Shown in pieces: positions 24,001 to 35,163 of a DNA stretch of 64,000 nucleotides (the first letter of the stretch is position 1; each line of letters starts with the position of its first letter). Under the pieces are notes generated by a model. The model was not told where the DNA came from. It saw only the letters and a program-made list of their open reading frames with translations, and searched no databases. The stretch is from Circinella minor (lineage: Eukaryota > Mucoromycota > Mucoromycetes > Mucorales > Lichtheimiaceae). The stretch covers positions 62,001 to 126,000 of the forward strand of contig JAEPRB010000073.1 of the NCBI GenBank assembly GCA_016758965.1. The letters run 5' to 3'. A program made the translations under genes and the position numbers.

Positions 24001-25616
24001 CTTGTTAATAAGTCCTTGTTTTTGTTTCAATTGTAAATCTTGAAGTTGAATGTTACTTAACAAGCGAGGATATCGGTTATCCCAGTATGCACCAGTGACA
24101 ACGGTGTTTACATAAGGAGCAATCTATTATACAAATAAGCAAAACACATGATTTGGTTACTCTTTTTTCAGTTCTGGATGAAGAAGAATGAAGTATATAT
24201 GTACATTATCTGCAAAAATCGATTGATATCGTTCCGGATGATCTAAGTATTCTTGATACGAATAAATTCCGTCACCCTTTCGTTGTACATAGTCCCCGAC
24301 TTTAAGGTGGGTACCATACACTTTGTTTAATTTTGGATCTAAAAAATTATAAAAAGATTAAAAAAGGAAAAAAATTCCGGAAATGTGATACGAGAATTTC
24401 TCTTTAAAATTTCGCACAAATTATAAAACATTCCCACTTACTCTTATCATTGACAATCTTAGACAGATCTTCTGCAGCGACAAATTCATGTGGTAATTCT
24501 TTAAATACTTCCAATGCACCCTGACGTTGTAACAACATCAATATTATATATACATAGGTGCGTTCGTTGATTTCAATTACTTTTTTTTTCTTTCGTTTCA
24601 GAAGAATAACAATAGAATCTTTACCTGGGTCACATTTCCTGAGCCTGTAAATGCAAAAACTAATGGGCCAAAATCTTTTGGAGTTCCTTCATCTTCGATG
24701 AGATTACCCATATTACGTGTCGCCAATTTAGCTGATGGAAGTCCACGATAAGTATGAGCCATGGAGAGATACTACAATAGATAAGAATGGTTATATCCAA
24801 CCGCACATAGTTTATTTAAAAAGATGTATGATAGACAATATAACATGACAAATTTAAAGTTTACTATTACCATGAACGGAGTATTATAACCCATCCCTAA
24901 AAATCGATGAGCCATACCATGTAGACCATCGATCATTCCGGCATTTCCTGCAAACTTTCCAAACGCTACTAAACGTTGATGAGTTTCTGGATCTTTCATC
25001 AATTCATAGTCGATAAGACGGATTTTCTATATTATGAATTTACACCATAGTAACAAATTTTATTAATATGATTCAAGACTTGCTATTGCACAATCCATAC
25101 AACAAAGTTATTTACCTTGTCTAAAATATCTTGAAGCATAGGCATATTTTTTGATGTACCCTTATGGGTATGCGAAAAGAAGACGTAAGTTTTATCAGGG
25201 ATCAATTTGGATTTAGGTACCTCTTTGATACCAAGGATGATATCTGCAGCGGACAAGTCTTCTGTAAGAATGGCTCCTGCCTTTGTATATACCGAGTCTG
25301 AAAAAATTCTTTTTGTACTGGGTTGAATGTAAACACGAGCGCCTGTTTCATGGACCAACTCTTTAACAGCATCTGGAGTCAATGGAGCTCGACGTTCCCA
25401 GCGACTTTTGTCTTCACGACGTATACCAATACTACGATAACCTTGTCCTGATGGTTTTTCACTACTAGATCGCCAAACATATCCATTCCTTGTGGATATC
25501 ATCGTTCGTTTAAACAAATTTGTAGTAGTACTAGTAGCAATAACAGCGCGAGAAGCATGTGCGGAATTTCTATATAATGGGCGACAATAACCCGTGGTCA
25601 TTGTAGATAATGTCAT
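21034..25616 (-). CDS. AASS: Bifunctional lysine-ketoglutarate reductase / saccharopine dehydrogenase (alpha-aminoadipic semialdehyde synthase)
   Basis: Sixteen exons, all in phase: 25616-25116, 25026-24871, 24771-24625, 24520-24442, 24338-24205, 24123-23959, 23837-23752, 23654-23543, 23452-23206, 23130-22998, 22852-22742, 22631-22523, 22387-22247, 22070-21807, 21702-21418 and 21336-21034. The protein is 990 aa. A Ser/Thr/Arg-rich N-terminus of about 60 residues looks like a mitochondrial presequence. The LKR half begins [20 protein letters not shown] and includes [18 protein letters not shown]. The SDH half begins at [20 protein letters not shown] and includes [39 protein letters not shown] and [20 protein letters not shown]. 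The fused enzyme converts lysine through saccharopine to aminoadipic semialdehyde for degradation. Fungal lysine synthesis uses separate LYS1 and LYS9 enzymes, so this is likely the catabolic enzyme. It ends at TGSGIWDV, complete. Confidence 0.95.
22894..22919. repeat. (GT)n microsatellite in an intron of the LKR/SDH gene
   Basis: About 13 GT units lying between exons 10 and 11. Confidence 0.85.
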
Positions 25617-26029
25617 AATAATAGTCCTATGTATTTAAAAAAGAAGAAAAGAAAAAAAAAAGCAAAAAAGGACAAAATGTTGAATTCTTGAAAAGGACAG
25701 ATTCGTGGGAAAAATGAATTTCTCACATTTTTTTTGCTTGACTGCAGGAATTTTGTTTGAACCTGTTATATGGATGAATTCGCCACATAGATGATATAAT
25801 GTAAGGGTCATGGGATCAAACTTTGCAAAAAAAAATTTAAAAAAAAGAGGAGCTCTCTCACGAGTTGCGTTTTAAAATACTTTTAATGATAATAATAGGT
25901 ACAATTCGTTTTTATATGTATAATTATGATGTATATTACAATTTTGTGTTTGTCTGTATTCAGTATGTAAGTATATTTATGCTTTCGGTCAACTAATAAT
26001 AATTTCCTTTTTCCTTCCTCTTGTTACAA
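25617..26029. other. Promoter of LKR/SDH gene and 3' flank of the upstream small gene
   Basis: About 410 bp between two minus-strand genes, with a purine-rich segment near 25640-25680 and A runs near 25830. No gene seen. Confidence 0.5.
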
Positions 26030-26598
26030 TCAAAATTTATAATTTTCCTTGACAGCCTTTGCAAATTCGCTATAACCCCCAACAAACTTTTGTTGTCCTG
26101 CAACACAGCCTTCATAGATAAATGGAGATGTTCTATGACTATTGTCAAATTCCTGTCGAACGACATATGTATATTATTATTAGCTCTTCCCTTTTTATAC
26201 CTTTTAAATTTCAAAGACATTATAGGAAATTCTGAAACCTTATTATTTACCTCCTGCAATTCTTTAGATCGGTCATACCATTGTTGTTTAATGTATGCAC
26301 TAACATCAGTTTTTACATGAGGATGTTTTTCCGTAAGACGATCAGCGACTTCAGTTGCCATTTGAAAATAATGACAGGTCAAAAATCCTTCCTATTCATA
26401 TATACATATGCACATGCACACACAAACAAATATATATAGATAAATCAGTACGGCAAAATACTATATATACGTCGAGAAAAATATACGAATGCTATGAAAT
26501 GTCTTCTTTCTTACTATATGGTAGCATGCTGTTTTCTTTGGAATTTCGTCAAGATCAGGAGCAGCAGTGGAAGAAAATAGCCATGAAAAGAGACCCAT
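26030..26598 (-). CDS. Small thioredoxin-fold protein resembling the N-terminal domain of MDH1B
   Basis: Three exons, 26598-26515, 26391-26251 and 26152-26030, all phase 0, give 115 aa. The pattern follows the N-terminal glutaredoxin/thioredoxin-like domain of animal malate dehydrogenase 1B. It has a first strand ending at Cys34 (FLTCHYFQMATEVADRLTEK), a middle helix with Trp (YIKQQWYDRSKELQEEF), a probable cis-proline strand (HRTSPFIYEG, Pro85) and a final KFVGGYSEFAKAVKENY. No malate dehydrogenase domain follows; a stop comes after YKF. A CxxC motif is absent (CHYF), so classical disulphide redox activity is doubtful. The first 20 residues (MGLFSWLFSSTAAPDL) could be an anchor or targeting segment. 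Family assignment rests on remembered pattern; function unknown. Confidence 0.7.
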
Positions 26599-27385
26599 CT
26601 TGAGGCACGTTTAAGGTTTGTATATAAAGGGGGTAAAGTAAAGGAACTAAAAAGCTGGGATAAAAAAACGAATGGCTCTTTTTTAAAATTCTTACTGTTG
26701 GTTGTATGCAGATACTTTTTTTGTTGCCATGGAAACTGATTATATATATTTTTTTCATTTAGTTACTAGGATACGTCGTATATCCTATTTTATTATTATT
26801 ATTATTTTATATATTTCATAGTTGATTCTAACAAAGCACAAAACGATAGACATTCGTTAGAATTATCGTACCTTAAATAACTCTCGATAATTGACCAAGC
26901 AGTGGCTGTGTTGTACTGATTTTTATCACGTACTATAAGTTTCGCGTTTCTGTCTCTTATTATTCTCATTGTAAGTCCTTTATGTATAATGTAGTAAAAT
27001 CCGTCTCTTTTGGCATAATGATGACCGTCGTTGTCAGGATTTATTTAATGAAGATAGTATACGACAAATAGTCTTTGCTTATCAAATTTATTTTATGCTA
27101 TTCCGCTGCTAAAGACATTTTTTGTTATAAGCTAAAAAATAGGTAGTTAATTGTTGTTACAGAAAAAAAAAAGAAATAGAAAAAAGATTAGTGATTTGAC
27201 GCATATCCAAATCTTATTTAAGCTGTCGGCTTTTTTTTTTCAAAGAGAGCCAAGATTTTTCAGAATTCAGCCAAGCATAATACTACATAGAACCTTCCTT
27301 TTTTCTTTCAAAAACTTTTATTTATCACACACACACACATACTTACCCTTAACTACTGCTTGTCAATACCCCATCATATTTTCTA
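26599..27385. promoter_or_regulatory. Divergent upstream region, MDH1B-N-like gene (-) / SNF7 (+)
   Basis: 787 bp between two divergent genes. ATT-triplet repeats lie near 26790 and a T run at 27229-27240. A CA run (27327-27338) sits about 50 bp before the SNF7 start codon. No specific element is claimed. Confidence 0.45.
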
Positions 27386-28528
27386 ATGAATTTATTTTTT
27401 GGTAAAGCAAAATCAAAAGCAACTGCTAAAGATGCCATAATTAAATTACGAGAAACTTTGGACATGTTGGAAAAACGAGAAGCTTTTCTCGAAGGTAAAG
27501 CCAACAATGAACTTAAAATTGCAAAATTCAATGCTACCAAGAATAGAAGATGTAAGTTAACGATAAAAATATATATTGGTTGAGGCTGTTGGTAGTGTGT
27601 ATATGAGAGAAAGTGAAAAAGAAAAAAGTAAGAGGGTTGTGAGTGTTATAAAAATTATTACAAATGCACTTATAGACACGCAACATACATGTATAAAAAT
27701 AATAGTGGCATTACAAGCATTAAAACGTAAAAAGGTGTTTGAAGCTAATATTGAGAAGATTAATGGAGCTCGCATGACTATTGAGACGCAAATGATGGCC
27801 ATTGAAAGCGCTAATGTTAATTTGGAAACTATGGGCGCTATGCGTGCTGGTGCCGAGGCTATGAAGAATATTCATGGATCAATGTATGATTTTTTTACTT
27901 TTGAATTAATGTTAGCTTTATGTAGGATGTGTAGATAAATAGGAACAAGAATATGAATGAATTCACGTGGAGAAAAGGATGGAAAACCAAGGATAACTTT
28001 TTGAGCTGTAATATTATCTTGCATTAATCATTAATTTTATTATTATTATTACTATAGGGATGTTAATACTGTTGATTCAACTATGGATGATATTCGTGAT
28101 CAAATGGATATTGCCACTGAAATCTCGGAGGCTATTTCGAGACCTGTTGGAGAGGAATTAGACGAGGTGAGATTAGATAAAAGAATTGATATATATATAT
28201 ATATAATTATATGGGATCTGGGAAGAAGTTACTGATAACGATTATTATTATTATTATTACTTGAAAGGATGAACTTCTCAATGAGCTTGAAGAATTGGAG
28301 CAAGAGGAATTAGATGCTAAAATGCTTGATACACCAGCACCTGCTATGGATGTACCCGATGTACCTAGTCATGAACCTAGTAAGTTGTTATCATGAAATT
28401 TTTGTAATGGAAACGTGTCATACTAACAAAAATAAAACTTATATAATTTAGTTGCAAGAAGAAGGAAGTCAGAAGAAGAGGAAGAAGCAGAACTCAAGGC
28501 ATTACAGGCAAGCATGGCACCAATGTAA
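27386..28528 (+). CDS. SNF7: ESCRT-III core subunit Snf7 (Vps32 / CHMP4)
   Basis: Exons 27386-27551, 27706-27883, 28058-28166, 28268-28379 and 28452-28528 give 213 aa. Snf7 polymerises into the membrane-remodelling ESCRT-III spiral that cuts off endosomal vesicles. The N-terminal MNLFFGKAKSKATAKDAI is the membrane-binding segment. The basic helices follow (REAFLEGKANNELKIAKF, LQALKRKKVFEANIEKING). Then come the characteristic TVDSTMDDIRDQMDIATEIS and the acidic helix EDELLNELEELEQEELDAK. The Pro-rich MIM2-like part is DTPAPAMDVPDVPSHEP, and the C-terminal MIM1-like helix is EAELKALQASMAPM. Exon 1 splits the codon that joins NRR to LALQALKRKK. Complete. Confidence 0.96.
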
Positions 28529-29340
28529 AAATAAACAAACCGTTAAATATCCCAACTTACACACAGACGCAGACACAAGCAGACAAAACTTAACCCCTTC
28601 CTTCCCCTTTAATTACACATACAAGCACAAACATACATACATACAAACATATATCTCTTATTTCTTTTTTTTTGTTGTTTCATTATTGGGGTTTTATTAT
28701 TAGCTAGTATATATACATTTTTCCTTTTTTTTCTTTTCAATTGTGTTAGTTTGTTGTGTGTTTATGAGCTTTTTTAATATTATCCCTTTTTTTCCCTTTC
28801 TTTTTTAAATTTTATATATCACATTTTCTCCAAAGAATATTATATAGTTTAGTAAGGGAAATGTTGTCATAACTGATGAATGCTGGAATCGAAGAATTGT
28901 TCTACTATAATTGAATACTTTATCCTATGAATGCTCTTTCTATTTCGATAATGGTTATATATTTTCGTGATCAAAGTGAGCTTTGGGCATTTGTACCTCT
29001 TATCTTACCATTGTATTGTCGCTCCAAAAGAAGAAAATAGAAAATACATACCACGTATTTATTTGACGAGTTTTTATTTCGTCGCAATATTAGTATAAGA
29101 GTTATAACCAAAGTAGCCTATAACTGATTGACTGAATAAGGTGTCACGCAAAAAATCGAGTACAGGTAATTACGACCTATTGGCATTCAATGGTGGATTA
29201 TTAAAATCACGCAGCAACCATTTGTTTATGTCCAACAATCACTGACTTCAAAAAAATAAAAAGCAACCGAATGCATCATATTTGCTGGCTACTTTTTTCT
29301 ATTTTGACACAGGTTCCTTTTTTCTTCTTCCTGTTCATAA
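28529..29340. other. Intergenic: SNF7 3' flank and sphingoid-base kinase promoter
   Basis: 812 bp, T-rich after the SNF7 stop (28660-28830) and more mixed towards the next start codon. No gene seen. Confidence 0.5.
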
Positions 29341-31403
29341 ATGCTTCATTCTTTAAAGTTGGCCAATGGGCCAAATACTGTTCAATTAGCCTATGATGGA
29401 ATTGGTCTTCGTATTGAAGGGGGACTCGATGTCGAACAAAAGTGTAACTATATACAACTATATTTAGCGATAAAATAAAGAAAATAAACTCACGTTGGAA
29501 TTTATAATATAGCAAGCAAACGTTCGCTTTCTGATTTAACCATTGAACCTATTGCCAAAGTAAATGTTTTAAGTGTTCAGTTTGATACTGACACCCATTT
29601 ACTTCAAATTCATGCTCTTATTCCTCGTCAGCATGCGGAACCAGAGTCACCATTAGACTTGTGTATCTTTCGTACTTCTGTTGACCAAACAAAAGTCGGT
29701 GAAACACAAACTTTTTGTCAACTAGTAATGGGTCATATCTATGAAGGTCAGAAACAATAATTAAACCATATAAACGTGATACATGATCACTAAAATTTTA
29801 TCATTTAGGTATCAGCGTTGGCCGACGCTTGAAAGTACTTGTAAACCCGTTCAGTGGTCAGGGTCATGCGAAAAAAATATTTCAAGAAAAGGTTGCACCT
29901 GTTTTCAAAAGTGCACAATGTAAAGTGGATTATCAAGGTAAATTAAATAACAAAACATTAAATAAGTAATTCAGTATAGTTTATTGACATGTTATTTTAT
30001 TTTAGAAACCGAGTATCAAGGCCATGCCATTGAAATTGCCAAGGATTTAGATATAGATGCATATGACGCCATTGTTACTGTTAGTGGTGATGGTATTATT
30101 CATGAAGTTATTAATGGATTTTCACAAAGATCAGATGCACGCACTGCATTAAAAAAAGTTCCCCTTGGTGTTATCCCTGGTGGGACTGGTAATGCACTTA
30201 GCATTTGTATGTTAGGTGAAAAATTAGGGTTTGACCCTATTCATACTGCTCGTCAAGTCATTAAAGGTTGGTATATATTTATAACATGATATTTATAAAT
30301 ATTAAGCGTGAAAGCAGTGATACTAATGCCAATAATAAACATTATAGGAAAAAACATATCTTTTGATCTTTGTTCTGTTACTTTTGATGACCATCGTTAC
30401 ATGTCATTTTTGTCACACAATTATGGTATTACTTCATATGCTGATTTAGCAACTGAAAATATGCGGTATGTAAACACATCCTTCTTCTTTTTTAATGCAT
30501 ATAATTCAACATTCCTTTCTCTTCTTTCAGTTAAACTAGACCTTTGTATGTTTATATATATAACAATATTAATGATAGATGGATGGGTGATGCGCGTACT
30601 ATAATTGGACTTTTACAACAAATTTTCAAGGGGGAAACCTATAAAATGGAAGCAGCTGTCCAAATTGTGGAAGCCAACAAGGATAAAATCAAAAGTAATT
30701 TCCCATCAGATACACAAATTGTTGATAGTGGGAAGGGACCTATTCAAGATACAATTCCACCTCTGAATGAACCCGTACCTGATGATTGGACTATTATCAA
30801 GGATGATGTATCATTCTTTTTGACAAGTAAAACCCCTTTATTAGCACGTGGTATGTTGAGCCATCCCTGTGCTGAACCCAACGATGGATTATTGGATTTA
30901 TTACTTGTACGAGGGAATCATGGATTATTTTCCAAGTTAGATTTATTTGGAAAAGTAGAAACAGGTCATCAAATCGATTCTGATGCTGTAAGTTTTTTTA
31001 TTACGATTTACAACGGATACACACAGGAATATTAATGGCGTTTATTATTACTTATGTCTAGGTTGAATATTACAAAGTGAAAGCATTCCGTTTAAAACCC
31101 ATTGCAAAACCTGGTAAAAAGGTCTACGTTGCCATAGACGGTGAACATGCACCTGCGAAAACTTTCCAAGTAGAAGTACATCCTGGTCTTGGTTCTGTAT
31201 TAAGTTTATATCCCAATTATATCACGTCTCGTACATGGCGCCCTACAAATATTTCGGGTCAATCATCTTCTAGCAGTTCTCTCAAACAAAAACTTTCAGC
31301 TATGAAAAACAAGCTTACAAGCACTTGCGCCTACATTTTGTCGATTCTTCGTAACTATTTCCGTAACATACGTAACCTCTTTAGTCGCACTTCTACTAGA
31401 TAA
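29341..31403 (+). CDS. Sphingoid long-chain base (sphingosine) kinase
   Basis: Seven exons: 29341-29443, 29513-29746, 29809-29937, 30006-30266, 30348-30465, 30579-30987 and 31062-31403, giving 531 aa. The diacylglycerol-kinase catalytic fold is clear. It has GRRLKVLVNPFSGQGHAKKI (lipid-kinase C1), then ATP-site motifs AIVTVSGDGIIHEVINGF and GVIPGGTGNALS, and later NYGITSYADLATENMRWMGD and PLLARGMLSHPCAEPNDGLL. Sphingosine kinases phosphorylate sphingoid bases to signalling phosphates. Exon 1 has two workable ends, GTAACT at 29444 (chosen) or GTGTAA at 29442 paired with a later acceptor; they differ by one residue or so. Intron 4 has a weaker GTTGGT donor. The C-terminal LKQKLSAMKNKLTSTCAYIL is basic and amphipathic and may touch membranes. 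Confidence 0.92.
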
Positions 31404-32583
31404 TTATTACCCTGTTGTTTTTCAAAAACTACCTGACAATACTTCTTTTTCATTCGTACCTTCCCTTTCCCTTATAATGATATTTCATCATCGTCCTTCT
31501 ATTTATTTTTATGTTTTATTTATCCATGTTTTATTACTCTGATTGTTATTAGTACTATTGTTATTATTATTAAAAATCTTATTATGAATAGTAAAAACAA
31601 AAAACATAAAACATGTATAAAAACAAGGGTAGTTTTATTTATAGGTGATTTTAGTGCATAGATGTAAAGGGATTCTTCTTTTTTTCTTGTTATAAAAAGA
31701 GAAATAATATACTTTATTTTGAGTAAAATACACTGAACTTGCTTTCGTCGTTGCTGCGAAAAGTATACTATAAAAAGCAGTTTACGTAGCTCATGATTGA
31801 TAGTTACGTATGAGCTTACAATTAGATTCAATTTCTCACTTTGATGACGAAGCGTAGAATAACAAAATATGATAAGCTAAGAAAAAATTTCGAATAGATG
31901 ATATGGGAACGATATACATATAACTTCCTGGATCCCAAAAAAACTTTTATTCAGATACGTCAGATTACGTATCAGAACACATCTAATCTCTAGCGGAAGA
32001 CATACTATAGCGATAACAAGTAAATAGCTGCAGGTAGTAACTTTAAACGCGTAGATTTCAATTTGTGTAGGAAAATGGTAGTCAATTATCTTTTACTACA
32101 ACAATTGTTTTTCTTAAAGAAGAAGTCAAAAGCTCGAACAACGACACGTCAATAATTATGCTTTATTTGAATGAAATAAGACGTTATTTTGAATGGTTGT
32201 AGTTAATATGAAGATTATTATACGCTCTGAAAAAGTAAGTCAATTTTATTTTAGATACATATCACCAATTTGGTAGGGGCGAAAAGAAGGGGAAGTTATT
32301 GATATTGTACGTATATGCAGATCATTTTACAGATTTTTTAAAAACAAGTTACGTATAAAAATTGTTATATAAAGCCAGTAATAATAATACGAACTTCGAA
32401 AAAAAGAACATGATATTTTTTGTTATCATAATGATAGATATTATGACAACTAAAACAGCTTCCTTTCTACCCTAATAAGCAAGTAGAAAATTGATTAATG
32501 TGTAAATACGTACAACCAAGCTTTCTCGTTGCTATAAACTGCTTCTGCTTCTACGATTAGTTCATCATTTTTTCCTTTATGTA
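31404..32583. other. Gene-poor stretch downstream of the kinase
   Basis: 1.2 kb of AT-rich sequence with no supported gene. It borders the TIR element at 32584. Confidence 0.55.
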
Positions 32584-33391
32584 CAGAGGATCCCCGTTAA
32601 TTTCACATCCGTTAATTTTCACACCTCATTAACTTCACCAAAAATCAAGGAATGGTAAAAATAACATAATAAAATTTTCACATCCCCTTTTATTTCACTT
32701 TCATAGCACCTAGCGGTATTGAATCCTTAACGGATGTAATAAAAAAAAATTATTCACGTGATACGTAAGGATCACAATTAGATTAGTATGTTTATTTTCC
32801 TCTTGTTTTCCCTCTTTAAGCCTTTGGATATTGCACTAATATCAGGTACCGTTAACAAGTCAAACTCATTTTTAGCCCATAATGCTAGTGATCAGTTTGT
32901 CATGGTTCGTGGGCAAAATTTTTTCTTCCCATCCCGAATACTATACTGTTCAGCTGTCAATCCAGCGTTAGATTTGGTTACTTTCATCCTGTTTTGGTAT
33001 ATATACGTAGAGCAAAAATATAGAGAGATTGGGAAAAAAAATGAAAAATGGACTTATATAAAAAATAAATTATCTCTGCAGCTCTTGGGGAACTATATAT
33101 AGCTTTTTTTTTAAAAAAAATAAATAAAAGTCACGTATAAACGTGCTCAAATAAGAAAAAGAAATAGTTACAGAAATGCATTAAGAACAAGCACATAGAA
33201 ATAATTTATTAATTAATACTTATTTTGATACATTAAAAAAAGATATACAGTAGTGAGCTGAAGTACGTATTCAATATATGCACATTCTTTGAAAAAATTT
33301 CATAGTACGTATCCGTTAATTTTCACACCCCCTTATTTTCACAAAAAAAATTGAAAATGGCTCTACGTATGAAATTAACGGGAATCCTCTG
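32584..33391. mobile_element. Decayed pogo-like element, family A (copy A), 808 bp
   Basis: The left end is CAGAGGATCCCCGTTAATTT and the right end, inverted, is CAGAGGATTCCCGTTAATTT. They match at 19 of 20 positions, and both outer flanks are TA (32582-32583 and 33392-33393). A GTTAATTTTCACACC-type motif recurs just inside both ends (about 32610 and 33307), and CACATCC/CACACC repeats occur at 32605-32700. On the minus strand between about 32987 and 32810 lies a relic of a CENP-B/pogo-type helix-turn-helix (SLALWAKNEFDLL, then ISAISKGLKR) with an in-frame TGA at 32894-32892. The catalytic DDE part is absent, so this is a deletion derivative. Confidence 0.8.
32811..32987 (-). pseudogene. Relic of a pogo-like transposase N-terminal DNA-binding domain
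   Basis: Read on the minus strand from the ATG at 32987-32985, the frame gives MKVTKSNAGLTAEQYS, a stop after about 31 codons, then in the same frame SLALWAKNEFDLL and ISAISKGLKR. The latter follows the CENP-B N / HTH_Tnp_Tc5 pattern (LA-x-WA-x3-F-x-L ... S-x-IS-x-x-LK). It lies inside the TIR element at 32584-33391. It is broken by the TGA and lacks all downstream domains. Confidence 0.6.
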
Positions 33392-34045
33392 TAGTATAGC
33401 GAATTAAGGCTTAGACAATACAACTAAATAGGTATTAACATCAGGTTTTCTAAGTGTATTTTGAGATCCTTTAAACTTAATGTAAATTTAAGATTGTTAG
33501 TTCTGTTACTAACATTTATCATATGTGATGACATTCATATCTTATATCTCTTTACCTCCAAGATAATGCATTACTGTTTATTTCACAGCTCAATTCTGAC
33601 ACACTGTAAAGTTTTTTTTTTTTTTTTTTCGTACAACTAAACTTCATTCACTTATGTGGTTGGATAACGGGACGCCCGTCCGCATTAAAGACCTTACTGC
33701 AAGATATTATACTTTTATACAGCTATCTATTTCACGAAACTGATACACTGGAACAATCTCATTTTAAAGAATAGTAATCTATAGGTGTAAATAGTTGGTC
33801 TTCATTTCTTTTATTCTCATTTTTTTTCTTATTGACGGGTGGTCTAGAATGAGACCCGTTGGGAGGACGCGACTTTTTTTTAAGCAAAACAAATAAACCT
33901 GCAAGCTGTTTCTTTTTTCTATTAACAAAAGATCAATCAATGATTGCCTTAAAGTAAATATTTTTTTTTCTTTTTTTTCTTTCGATTTTAAACTTGATTG
34001 TATAACAGTTTGCAAAAGTATCGGTAATAAATAAATACCTGTATT
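33392..34045. other. Intergenic between TIR element and F-box-like relic
   Basis: AT-rich sequence containing a T run at about 33611-33629 and two GC-richer patches, 33662-33686 (ACGGGACGCCCGTCCGC) and 33834-33872. No gene supported. Confidence 0.5.
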
Positions 34046-35163
34046 CAGAAGAAGCAAAAAAAAAAGCAGAAGCTGTAAAGAGTGAGCTACTAATCTGGTT
34101 TTTCAATGGTAGTAGAAAAAAAGAGGTTTTAATGCTTGTAAATAATCAACAAGAGCAATTTCACGCTGATAACTACGGATCATGGCAGCGATGGAGAAAC
34201 ACTCTGAAGACAAGATCACAACATATTGCTACTCACAATAAGAAAACTAACTTGCAACAGTAACACATCAACAGAAGACGCAAATCTGATACTAACAACA
34301 ACAACAACAACAGTAGTATACCATTCATCTATTGATTACCAGATGATGTCTTAGTATATATGCCAGTAGAATGTCCAATTATTGACTTCACCATTTTATG
34401 TGCTCTACTTTATACGTCAAAGACGTTTAAACCTATTAGGTGTCACGTTTTACGCTATTATTTATTACCGTATATTCGATTAGTCACAATGATCGACCAG
34501 GAAGGACATGGAAAATGGACTTGCATTTATGCATTCAATACATTCAATGAAAAAAAGCTTACATGCTTCTTTTATGCCAATAAATGCCAAAGGAAAGTGA
34601 TACGTATCGTTATGATCCATCTACCAATCCACCCATGTTACGTTATATTTTAGCAATGATAGCAACATATTTATTACCATCTTTATTAATGAATAAAAAG
34701 AAGAAACCCCAAGAACAAGAAAAAACGGGAAAGCAATAACACCAGTCAACAAATAACAACAACAATTGCACTATTGCATCATGGATGATGGAAAACGAAC
34801 ACCAGAAACTAGAACTACAACACCGTATTATTAATAATCCAAACCGCCGGCTCAGTGTCAAACAATATAGTAGTTAGCGGGTTGTGCAAGGAACAGTCAG
34901 TAATTCAATGACCACAATAATACCATGTGCTGTTCAGCAAGATAAGGTCATGTGACGTTTATCATATATTGTTACCACCATGCAGCATCAATCACATACG
35001 CCGCTCGTGTCGAACTCAATATGGTAATAATAACAGTGATGCAGTGTATTGTGCAGAAGACCACGAAAACGGTAGCACTATGGCCACTACAAACGTGCGT
35101 TATATGATTCCAATAAGCCTAACCACAAACATAATGACCTTGAGTAATGGATTTACAATGTAA
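34046..35163 (+). pseudogene. Broken F-box-like gene
   Basis: Coding-like text is spread over different frames with stops between. A first piece near 34046-34260 includes DNYGSWQRWRNTLKTRSQ. The clearest piece, 34336-34653, begins LPDDVLVYM and continues FTILCALLYTSKTFKPIRCH and LLPYIRLVTMIDQEGHGKW, which has the F-box pattern (LPDD-x-L ... L-x-x-TS-x-x-F). A stop directly precedes it. The reading then shifts frame to 34587-34739 (RYDPSTNPPMLRYILAMIA), then again to about 34757-34875 (HQKLELQHRIINNPNRRLS). Base composition is less AT-rich than the flanks. An intron explanation is possible for single shifts but not easily for all of them. F-box proteins recruit substrates to SCF ubiquitin ligases; this copy is probably dead. 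Confidence 0.5.

Noticed and set aside
21034..25616. Two separate genes, LYS1-like and LYS9-like
   Set aside because: The exons join in phase from the LKR half through to the SDH half with no stop, start or promoter-sized gap between.
33658..33872. Two GC-rich patches as ends of another transposon
   Set aside because: They do not pair as an inverted repeat beyond a few bases and lack a target duplication.
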